The notes under the pieces: model-generated
Database searches by the model: none
The model's input: the letters and a program-made list of their open reading frames with translations, nothing else
What the model was told of the DNA's origin: nothing
Translations under genes and position numbers: made by a program
Source of the DNA: Bacteroidales bacterium UBA2712
GTDB taxonomy: Bacteria > Bacteroidota > Bacteroidia > Bacteroidales > Paludibacteraceae
Assembly (NCBI GenBank): GCA_002354055.1
Contig: DEKW01000006.1
Location: 17,928-81,927, forward strand
Direction of reading: 5' to 3'
Length of the DNA stretch: 64,000 bases
Shown here: positions 16,030 through 27,000 of the stretch, in pieces
Numbering within the stretch: position 1 is the first letter of the stretch
How the letters are laid out: each line of letters opens with the position of its first letter

Positions 16030-18018
16030 ATGAAGACAAAAATCATGAATTTGTTTAGAACGATTGGGAAGAATTACAAAATGGGAAAGAGTCTCAAGAG
16101 TCTCAAGAGTCTCATGCAAATTTTTGCCACTTTTGCCACTTTTGCCAGTGCAATTTTTGTAGGCAAAGAGTCATGCAAGAGTACGGTGAGGTATGCTCTA
16201 TGGTCTAGGATTAGTCTTATAAAACCCTTACAAAACCCTTACTTAACCCTTACTCGCTTCCGACTTAGTCTCGGTTCGAATCTCTCTCGTTCTCGGTCGG
16301 CTTGTGCTCCCCGCACGCCTTCCCTGTTCAAAGACAAAAGTCAATTGTCTTTTCCATCTCTCGCCAGTCTGATTTGCCTATGTATGCTGACTGTCGGAGT
16401 TGGGAATGCGTGGGCAGATTACACCATTATTTTCAAAGATGGGTCTGGAACCGACCCAATTAATGCGTCTACATTAAGTAATTTTATTAATTCTGGCACA
16501 TCGTATGTCACAAGTGCATCAAGTTCGTATATGTATCCAAGTGCCACAACTGGATATGGAATACGTTTAGCTTCTGGTAGTTATGCTGGCAACTTAACAT
16601 TAAATCTATCAGCGACAGGACAAATAAAGGCCTCAAAAATAACTTTCAACGCAGCCTATTATAGTTCTGATGAATCTACAATGCCTTATACAATCACTTA
16701 TACCGATAATACTACCACAACGGGCACAATCTCAACTTTATCTACATCATTAGCAGATAAGGAGGTCTCTTTAACTTCTACAAAAACGATTAAAACTATA
16801 TACATTGGTACCACGGCTAAGAAGAAACGAGTTTATGTACATTCCATTAAAGTTACTGCAGCCGCTGCCACTTCTGTTACTGCAAGTCCGAGCAGTATTG
16901 CGTTCCCAGACAATACTGTTGAGGTCGGAACAGATGAAGCAACGAGTACTATAACGCTTTCTAATGGATACGCATCATACGGGAATTATTTATATGGTTG
17001 GTTCGAGGACTTGAGTGATGAAGATCATTGTGAGTTCTTTGTCAATGATGGCAGTACATATAGTTACAGCACATCTGGTAGTGCAACACCTACTTTAACT
17101 TTCTCCTATTTGGCAGATGCGGCAGGAACTTTTACTGGAAAGTTTATCATACAAGGCTATAATTCCAGTTATACTGCTGTAAACTGTACAATTCCATTAA
17201 GTGTAACGTTAACGTCCAGCTGTACCAATAGTGTCAGTATTGAAACGGGCACTCCGACAAACTGCACGCTTAGCGCGAGTGCAGCGAGTGTGTCAACATG
17301 TAGTGGGACAAGGCAAGTGACAATAAGCGTTACACCGAACTCTTGTTATGCTGCACCGGAGGATGCAAGTATAATAAGTAAAAGCGGTACTACTGCAACA
17401 TTGGTTAGTGGTCCGACGCTGAATGCCGGTCATTATGATTATGTATATAGTTTTGCTGAGAATGCGACAGGGACAGCGACATTCAATGCCAGCCTTTCGA
17501 CAAAAACGACATATACCGTTCAGTATAATGCAGGAGCGACCACTTGTACGGGAGGTAACGCTATTACAGGATCACATGACAATGACACAAAGACTTGTGG
17601 CACTAACTTGACTTTGCCGGGTGAGACATTCCATACAACCGGTTATACGCAGACTGGTTGGACAAAGACACCTTGTGGAAGTCAGACAAACAGTTTAGGA
17701 GGTAGTTATAGCTCTAACGCTGCGCAGACATTCTATCCGGTATGGACCCCAAACAACTATACGGTGACATGGAAAGTGAACAATGAAAACTATTCGGCAG
17801 GAGGTTCGTCGAGTGTTACTCACGGAAATCATATTACGACATTACCTTCGGCGCCGAATCCTCCGACATACGGATGTGGAGATGTGTTTGTAGGGTGGAC
17901 AGATGTGCAGAATTATGTGCATGGCACATCACCATTGTACACCACAGCTGCTGAATTCCCGAATGCGACGGGTGATCAAGTGTTTTATGCCGTATATGCG
18001 GATTATACAACGGATTAA
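16030..18018 (+). CDS. Secreted InlB-repeat protein without C-terminal sorting tag (truncated paralogue?)
   Basis: Up to 662 residues. A signal-peptide-like segment (LICLCMLTVGVGNAWA, about residues 113-130) resembles that of the next gene (VCLTVLGVGNAWG), but it is preceded by over 100 odd residues that include KSLKSLKSL and FATFATFAS, both coded by 9-base tandem repeats; the true start is uncertain. The mature part has a beta-rich region, a module (TCSGTRQVTISVTPNS...LVSGPTLNAGHYDYVYSFAEN) nearly duplicated in the next protein, and two InlB-type repeats. It stops abruptly after an InlB repeat (FYAVYADYTTD) and lacks the tag present on the neighbouring proteins, so it may be a truncated copy. 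Confidence 0.65.
   Translation: MKTKIMNLFRTIGKNYKMGKSLKSLKSLMQIFATFATFASAIFVGKESCKSTVRYALWSRISLIKPLQNPYLTLTRFRLSLGSNLSRSRSACAPRTPSLFKDKSQLSFPSLASLICLCMLTVGVGNAWADYTIIFKDGSGTDPINASTLSNFINSGTSYVTSASSSYMYPSATTGYGIRLASGSYAGNLTLNLSATGQIKASKITFNAAYYSSDESTMPYTITYTDNTTTTGTISTLSTSLADKEVSLTSTKTIKTIYIGTTAKKKRVYVHSIKVTAAAATSVTASPSSIAFPDNTVEVGTDEATSTITLSNGYASYGNYLYGWFEDLSDEDHCEFFVNDGSTYSYSTSGSATPTLTFSYLADAAGTFTGKFIIQGYNSSYTAVNCTIPLSVTLTSSCTNSVSIETGTPTNCTLSASAASVSTCSGTRQVTISVTPNSCYAAPEDASIISKSGTTATLVSGPTLNAGHYDYVYSFAENATGTATFNASLSTKTTYTVQYNAGATTCTGGNAITGSHDNDTKTCGTNLTLPGETFHTTGYTQTGWTKTPCGSQTNSLGGSYSSNAAQTFYPVWTPNNYTVTWKVNNENYSAGGSSSVTHGNHITTLPSAPNPPTYGCGDVFVGWTDVQNYVHGTSPLYTTAAEFPNATGDQVFYAVYADYTTD
16089..16148 (+). 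repeat. Two adjacent 9-base tandem repeats (3 copies each) in the N-terminal coding part
   Basis: GAGTCTCAA-type units at 16089-16115 and TTTTGCCAC-type units at 16122-16148. Copy-number change would keep the frame (multiples of nine) and lengthen or shorten the KSL and FAT peptide runs. Confidence 0.8.
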
Positions 18019-18065
18019 AGATATTCAATAATGTTTAAAGTTTAATGTTTAAAGAATTAGAGATT

Positions 18066-21000
18066 ATGAAAACGAATATCTTGACAAATATACGAGTTTG
18101 GGCAATCATGATGGTTTGCCTGACAGTGCTGGGCGTTGGAAATGCGTGGGGTGCTGTTGTTAGTGGGACAACATACAACACCAACAGTGGTAATACACCT
18201 ACTGGTTGGACGATAAGTGGAGGAACCGGAACAGGAGGCACTTACATCGGTTTGACATACGATGACAAGTATATTCAGACGGATGAGTTTTGTGTCAGTT
18301 CTTTCAGTAGCATAACTTTAAGTGCAAGAAAGTATGGTGGTCCGTCAGATGCAGAAGCATTGATAACTGTATCGTGGTGGGTCGGAGGTGTAGAAACCGT
18401 ATTAGGAACAGTGGCTCCAACCGGTACGTCATTAAGCAATTATACAATTAGTTCTCCGGCATCTGTTTCGGCGAATTCAGAAGGGTATGTCAAAATATCA
18501 TGTAAATCATCGGCCAGCGGTAAAGGCTCAGGTGTTGGGGCTGTTACCATTAGTTATACAGCGGGAACACCGACGCCTCACACTGTGACATTTAATGCAG
18601 AAGGAGGAACATGTGGGACGAGTAGTTTAACCGGTACAAGTGTAACACTACCTGCAGCGACAGGATGTCCTTCGGAGGGTTGGGAATTTTACGGATGGGC
18701 GACGGCGCGATGTGCTTCATCTACCCCTACAGCTCCGACAATTGTTGGTAAAGCAGGTGATACGTATAAGCCAGCCGCCGACATTGAATTACATGCCGTA
18801 TATGCAACAGGTGAGTACACGAAAATTACCAGTACCGGCGCAATAACAAGCGGTGGAAAATATATAATAGCTGGAGAGTATAGCGGAGATAATTATGTAA
18901 TGACTAACACGACTACGACAGATGCGTATGGCACGTGGTTAGTGGGAACCGTAATAAGTGAAGATCCTACCAATAAGTACCATGCAGCAAAAATTAATGC
19001 CGCATGGCTTTGCACTATTACTGCTACTAGTGACAAATACTATATACAAAATGCAAGCGGAGGATGGATAGATACTTATTACCAGAGCAGCGATTGGTAT
19101 AATCACACACCTCAGGATACATATGATAAATACACCATTGATTTTAGTGCCGGGGATGGGACTTGTACTATTAATAACTCATATGGAACGAAGTCCTATC
19201 TTACTTTGTTTACTGATGGGACATTTGGACCTAATGATGATGGATATGCATTGTATCTATACAAACAAACCACCACTCCTGCCTATTGGAGTGATCCTCC
19301 ATGTTGTTCGAACAAAGTGGCAGTGAGCTATAATTCGGCGGGGAGTACGCATGTATCGGCAATGACATTCTCGGCGGCAAGTATTGCGACTTGTGGAGGA
19401 GCGTCTACAAGACAAGTGACGGTATCTGTGACGCCGATTTCGGGATATCTCTTCAAAGCGGGAGATGAGTTGACTTGGACCAAGAGCAGTGGAACGATTC
19501 CTGCCGCTCCGACATTGGTAAGTGGTCCAACACTCAATGCCGGTAAATATGAGTTTGTTTATGAATTTGCGCAGAACGATAATGGCGCAGGTACGTTTGC
19601 TGCAACCGCTTCGACATTGATCAATTATCGTACGGTATGTTGTACGGAGTATGATATAGCATTGAATAATAGCGGTAGTGCTACAGGCGGAACATTCAGC
19701 GCAAGCAAGGCAAGAGCCTGCGAGGGAAATGAGGTGACCTTGACGGCGACACCGGATGCATGTTATGTATTCGGCAGTTGGACGATAAAGAAACATTCCG
19801 ACAATTCCGACGTAACAACAAGCGTATTAGCCGGAAATACACTTACGATGCCGGACTACGCTGTAGATGTATATGCCACATTTACCAGCAAGACTGTTTC
19901 CGCACTCAGTCTAAGCATGACCGGCGGACATCAGAATCTGGATATAGGAGAGACGAATCAATTGTTAGTTTCATACACTCCGGCAGATGCTATCTGCGAT
20001 AATGCAATCGATACATGGTCCAGCAGCAACAGTCTGATACTTGATGTAAACAGTAGTGGTTTAGTGACTGCAGTAAGTGCCGGAAGTGCGACTATAACTG
20101 CGACTACAGAGGGAGGCGTTAGTAATACATACACTATTACTGTCAATTCACCGGCTTGCGATTCATGGTTCATGCATCACTGGAACAACTCGACGAATGG
20201 CGATGAGTGCTTCTATCAGTATAGCGGCACAGACTGGCGTACGAACAATATCTCATTGCCGAGCAGCAGCAGTGAGGAGAAGTTCAATGTCAACAATGCA
20301 GCCGGCAACCCTGATGCCAAGAAGAAAGATGTTGAGTTTAATACATTGGGTTTTGCAGACATCCAACGTGGTGGTAATAGCTGCGGAAGTAATCCATACC
20401 CCGGACAAAATGCCTATGGAAAGATGGGCATTTATACCAATTCGGGCGACAATAACCGTTTTGTGGCTTTCTATCCGGACAAATACATGGTGACATACGG
20501 AAAAGAGGGCCAAGCATGGAGTACATTGACATTCAGCAATACCACAGGTTATGAATATGAGAGTCCCGTATTCCAAGTACCAAGCGGATACAAGAACGAC
20601 AATACCTATAAATACTATGTAGGTATTAACAATAGTAGCGATGCCATTCTGTTCGTTACTGGCAAGAGTAGTACCGACGCTATGAACGGCGTGAGCGGTT
20701 TGAGTAGCAGCGACATGGGAGGCAAATGGGGTAAATGGCATATCTATTCAAACTCATGTGCCAACAACTGGTATTGTGAGTTCATCCGCTACTATCAAGT
20801 TGACTTTGCTCTAAATGGCGGAGAGGGTAGTATCGCACCGCGTTATGGCAAGACAACTACTCCTTATGTCACATTCAACACAAGCGAGATAACTCCTCCG
20901 ACAAAATCCGGTTACACATTCCTCGGCTGGAGTGATGGAGTGAACACATACGCGCCTTCCGGTGCTACTGTGACTATTGACGGTGACAAGACGCTGACCG

Positions 21001-24000
21001 CTCAGTGGGCAGCGAACCACACCTTATCTTATAATTATAACGGCGGTGACGGTTCGAGTTGCGTAGGCGGCACGAAATATACAGGCGAGTCGTTCACGGC
21101 TTGCTCGAGTGCCGGAGATAAGGAAGGTCACACCTTTACCGGCTGGTTGGGCAGCAACAGCGTAAGTTATACGGCAGGTTCAAGTTATTCGATGCCGGAT
21201 GCTGATTTGACGCTGACCGCACAATGGAATCCGGATGAATATAACATCACGTATAAGGATCAAGGTGACGCGGCTTATTCCGGAAACAAGACGGATGGTC
21301 GTCCGACAGGCAACCCCGCAACGCATACATATGGCTCTGCGACTGCGTTAGTGGATGGTGTCAAAGCAGGTTACCGTTTTGACGGTTGGTACACGAATAG
21401 TACTTGCACCGAAGGACCGGTAACATCTATTGGCGCAACGGCTAAAACGGCGGACTTCACGCTGTATGCTAAATGGACGCAAGTTTGGACTATTTCGTGG
21501 AAGATTTGGAACAACGCTGAAAGTCGTTATGACGAGTATGCAGGTGACGGCACTCATACAACAGAGGTTGTCGCCGGCGGTACCATCAGCAAGATACCGA
21601 CTAATCCGGCAGACAATGCATTAAGCAGTTGCGCAAGCAAGTTCATGGGGTGGAGCGAGACATGTTTAGGCTCCGATGTAGGACAGAGCGCACCGGGTGA
21701 CTTGTTTACCACGACACCGGTCGGAAGCATTACAGCCGATAAGACCTATTATGCGGTGTATGCGAGTGTTGATGATCCGGAATCATGGACCAAAACAGCA
21801 CTTGGAAGTGTTACTGCCGGTACCTATGTTTTATTGGATGCTAACGATTATGCATTCAACGGAACTATCAATAATAGTGGACATGGAGAGATTACCGAGT
21901 CGGCATTTAGTTTTTCCGCAGGAGTTGCTACATCAGCGCCAGAGGGTATTTGTGAGATGGAATTCCAAGCAGTAAGCGGAGGTTTCAAGATGTATAATCC
22001 GAAAACAGAGAGATACCTCTATGCTACTGCGGCTTCATCTGGTAAATTGGCATGGGCAGTTTCCGATGATGATTACTGGTATCTTAATAATAGTAACTGG
22101 ACATATAGTGCGACATATAGTGGCAATCACCCAATTGTTCGTACATACAATAACTTGATGAGGTCCTATGCTCCTTCGACCACTAATGGTATAGCCTTAG
22201 TGGTAGCGAAGAAGACTCCGGGTACTTGGAAAGATTATGTCACTTCTTGCTGTGGTACAGCGGCTGTGACGAACGGCGGTTATACTAATGTGACTGGTTC
22301 GGGAAGTACGATGTCTGCCAAGGTTACTTGGACCGATGCGGCTAACACTAACCGTTATCGCGTTGTATGTGAGGACTTGAGCATTGATGCTATTTCTACT
22401 AATAAATATTACACGACTGCCGGCGTAATGACCTCGTGTACGGACTATACGTTCAATGTATATGCTGCGCCCGAAGGCGGATGTCAGTCTGCGCCGTTAG
22501 AGATAACCGTTTCGCCTGTGGAGGCAGCGAGGACAGTAACGTTCAACTACAATGGAAGCGGACAAGCAACCGGATCTTTCACAACCGATTGTACGCATAG
22601 TTCAACTAACTTGCCGACGCCGGACGCTTATGCCGGTCACCGTTTTGACGGTTGGTGGACATTATCCAGCGGAGGTAGTTCGGTTGGCGCTGCAGGAGCA
22701 GAATATACTCCTACTGCGTCAATAGAGATATTTGCACATTGGATCGCTATAGCCGACTTGACCTATGACGGCGATGTAACGGGTACTTGTACGGGCACGA
22801 GCAGTACGGATGTAGGTTCTTCCGTAACGGCTTGTACTCCAGCAAGTCGCGACCATTACACCTTTGATTATTGGATTCGTAGCGATAATAGCGCACATGT
22901 TAATGCAGGTGCAACGTTCACAATGCCGGCATCCGCATTGACTCTTACCGCACATTGGACTGCAGATTCATATACCATCAATTATTATGATCAGGGTGGC
23001 AGTGCTTACTCTGGTTCAAATAGTGGTTCACTTCCTAGTACGCACTCATATGGAATAGCGTCTATTCTTCCGAATGGTGTGAAAGAAGGCTATCGCTTCG
23101 ATGGCTGGTTCACCTCGAGCGCGTGCACGGGTGATCCTATTACATCTATTGCATCTGATGCAGAAGGACCGTTTATATTATATGCAAAGTGGACTGCATC
23201 CCACACGTTTACGTTCAGCAAGAACGGCGTTGTGGATGGTACGTTGACACTCGGTCAGGTAGAAGGCGGCAATGTGATCATGCCGAATACGACTGTAGAT
23301 TGCGGTCTGTGGACAACTTTCGAAGGCTGGGTTATTGGTGATGTAGCAGAGACGACTACCGAACCGGCGACGATTTACAAGCCGGGTGATATCTATGTTG
23401 CGGGAAATAGCGACCAAGAGTTTAAGGCGGTTTACTCGAAGCACGAAGGGGATGCAAGTGTATATTACGAGAAAGTGACCAGTGGTCCGAAGAGTGGCGA
23501 TTATATATTGGTATCTTCAGCGAAGAGCGATGTGTATTATACTACTACAGGTTGGAATAGTGGCTCAAGTATCTATTCTACCGCAGCAATTACTCTGTCA
23601 TTAGAGGGAACAATTAGTTCTGCTAGCGCTACTTCTGCTGGCGCTAATACATTTACTATTCACTCCGGACACAATGGTGCAAATGTAGGTAAGTTTGCTA
23701 TGTACGACGGAACTAAATACATGGAAAGCGGTAGTAGCATTACTCGTCAGGATGGACAAAGTTATAGCTGGGAGTTACTAGATGGAAGCACTAAGGTTAA
23801 TGACAAAGATTATATACCAGGAGCAGGCGCTATCCATTCTACTGCCTCAACTACGTATGTATTGCAATTGCGCAACCATAGTAATGCAGACCGTTTCAGT
23901 ATGTATGCCAATACGCAGAATCTGGACGTTTACCTCTATCGCAAGAAAATAGCAGGAACGACGTATTATACGACGGCACCGGGAAGTTGTGACGTGCCGA

Positions 24001-27000
24001 CAGAGATCACAGTAAGTTACAACGACAACAAAGCGCACGCCGGCGACCAGACTATCAGCGGCATGCCGAGCGGAACAACGTTAACGTTTACTTCGTATCC
24101 TAACTTTGTAAGTTATACTATAGGAGCAGCACCGACTGACCCGACGGGTTATCATTTCGCAGGCTGGAACACTCAGGCGGATGGTAACGGCGATGACTAT
24201 GCAGCAGGCGCAAGCGTGACGACATTCGGCTATAGAGAAACGATTACGTTGTATGCTAAGTGGGAGCGCGTATATACGGTAACGCTGTATGATAATGGTG
24301 TTGAGCGGACGAGACTGACGCAGGCGAGTGCCGGAGCAAATGTGACGCTTCCGAGCGGAAACAACTGTGGTGTTGGTAGCGCATTTACATTTGTTGGATG
24401 GACGGATAGTCCTGTACAATTAAATGCGGAGCCTGTTCGCCCGAACATTGTATCTGGTGCCGGCGAATGGGGCGATGACGAGTTGACAGATGATATTACG
24501 CTGTACTCCGTTTATTCGAAGTCCGTAGCCGGTTGCGATGATTTCGCAGCAGGTGTCAGCGGAGCGTATAAGTTTACTGATAAAGCATCCGAAGAATATG
24601 CTCTTGCAGCCGGAGGAACTTCAAGTAGTTATGCAAGAGGTTCATCGGGTGATGCAGAAGTATTCTATATAGGATACTCACCCGCTAAGAGTGCTTATAC
24701 CATCCGCACGTCTACAGGATATTTAGGTTGGTTTGGGGCTTCCGGTTCTGAAGCATTGACGAAGGGCAATACTACGCCATATTATTGGAATATCACGGCA
24801 GGTACCGGTGCTAATTCTGGTTATTGGTACTTTGAGCCGGTTGGAATTTCAGGAAAGCAATTTAGTGGTAATAGCGGTAGTAAATTCCAAGTACATGGTA
24901 ACAGCACGAAGTACTACATTCAATTGACCAAAATTGCCATGACGTACTACTATAACACGGCTATTTGTGGAGAGAATAGCATTACTTTCCATGACGGAGG
25001 CGGTACGATTAGCGGTACGCCGACGATGCCGGATGGCGCAAGTTGGAATAGTGGCACGCACGTATTGAGCGGATTGGATGACTGCGACAAGATTACCGAG
25101 TTCCCGACGGCCAATTATGACGGATGGACGTTTGTCGGCTGGAGTACAGAGGACTATAGCAATAGTGGAAAGCATATAGCAGATTATGCGGAAGAGAATG
25201 CCAGCACGGATGAACCTGATGCCTCCATAATCTATAAGACCGGCGGTAATCCGTATGTGGTTCGTGGTGGTAGTATTGATCTGTATCCTGTCTTTACCCG
25301 CTTCCCGGACAACGAACCGTTTGACTTGGAAAACGGAGGTACTTACTATATGTATTATCTTGATCCAGCTTCAGATGATGGTTATGGTGCTCCTCAACGC
25401 AGATACGCAGGTGAATGGGATGGTACCAAACGGTATAAAGCTGTGACTAATTGTGCAGAAGCAACCGCGTTTGTATTCTCTAAAGAAGGCGATATATGGC
25501 ATATTCGGAATGTAAGCACAAGCAAATGGCTCGGAGGTAAGAGTAGCGACGACTGGTTGATAGAGAACTCATCCCTTGGTACGTTGACCGATTGGACCAT
25601 TACGATTCGTAGCGGAAACCAGTTCAATGTAAGTTGTCAGAGCGGACGTCAAATCATTGTATATGATAATTTCTTCATGGACTATGCATCTACGAATCTG
25701 GATAATAACCCTGGCTACCATTGTGTCTATCTGGGTAGTTGCGAGGAGCGTATCTTCTCGTCTGAGCCTCACGCCGTACCGACAATTGACTTGATAGGTT
25801 CTCCGATAATAACCTCCAGTGTAGGTCAGCGTGTACGTGCCACGGAGGCCATGACGCTGAGCGGTTCACACTTGGCGGGTGCAACGAAGATCACATTGTC
25901 CAGTACCAACCTGACATTTGCGACAAGTGCGACTGCTACTCCGGCTGCTAACTTGGAAGTCACGGTAACATCCGGAAGTGTAGCTGAAACGAACATTTAT
26001 GTATATTACACACCTGGAGTAGGCGACACCAGCGATGGTATAGAGAGTATCATCGTAACCGCCACGGATAACGGAACGGTACCTGCTGAGGCGAAAGCGA
26101 ATGTCAGTGTTCGTCACCTGCCGGCAGACTTTGTGATTGCTGCTAAGTGGGGCGACAAGTGGTACGCGTTGCCAAACACCTGTAATGATAGTAAGAGTTC
26201 GACGACCGGCGTGGTGATCACCGTGGATAACGACAATGACCCGACCTGTGCAACGGCTGCGCCGAGTACTGCCAAGTGGGGATTGCGTCAGACGAAACAG
26301 CCGGCACGTATCACTGCAGGCTATGCCGATCGTCTTACTTTCACGGAGCGCGGTACAACCGCCACAGCGGACAATCAGCAAGCGTTGTATAACTACAACA
26401 GCGCGGATGTCTATACCAATGCGCAGTGGACCAATTACGCGAATACGAATCCGGATCGCTATGAGTGGATTCCGGTGACGGCAGACTTCAAGGATTATAC
26501 ATTGACGAATGCAAGTGAAAGCAAGCCGCTGATCCTGCGTAATGACGGTGAGTTTAAGGCGCAGACTACTAATCAGGCATATAACGGAAAGGTTCGTCTG
26601 TTGCCGGCTACATTCTATGAAGAAGCACCTGTGCAGATTGTAGAATGGAAGGCCAACAGCGTAGTAGTCATGTACACAGGAACTGAGACATCGGCAACAA
26701 CAAAAGTAGGTACTAACAGCGCAAGTGCATCACAGACATTGAGCACACACAAACTGACACATGGTATCTACGAGTTGACGACAGGACAAAGTCTTGCTTC
26801 AAATGACGGAAAGAATCTCTTATTGACATTCGGTTCTATGAAGAAAGTATTTGAGATACCTGTAATTATTACCGGCAACTCAACTGCATACTCCGGTCAT
26901 GAAAAACAAGATGTAGTGATTGTAAACGGAGGTAAACTGTCAGCGGCTGCCACCAAATATAGTTATCACAATATTTATGTATATGGCGGTGGTAAGTTGA

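Noticed and set aside
16265..16300. GGTTCGAATC, a tRNA T-loop-like sequence
   Set aside because: The bases around it do not form a T stem and no anticodon or acceptor stem can be built; it lies inside an open coding frame.
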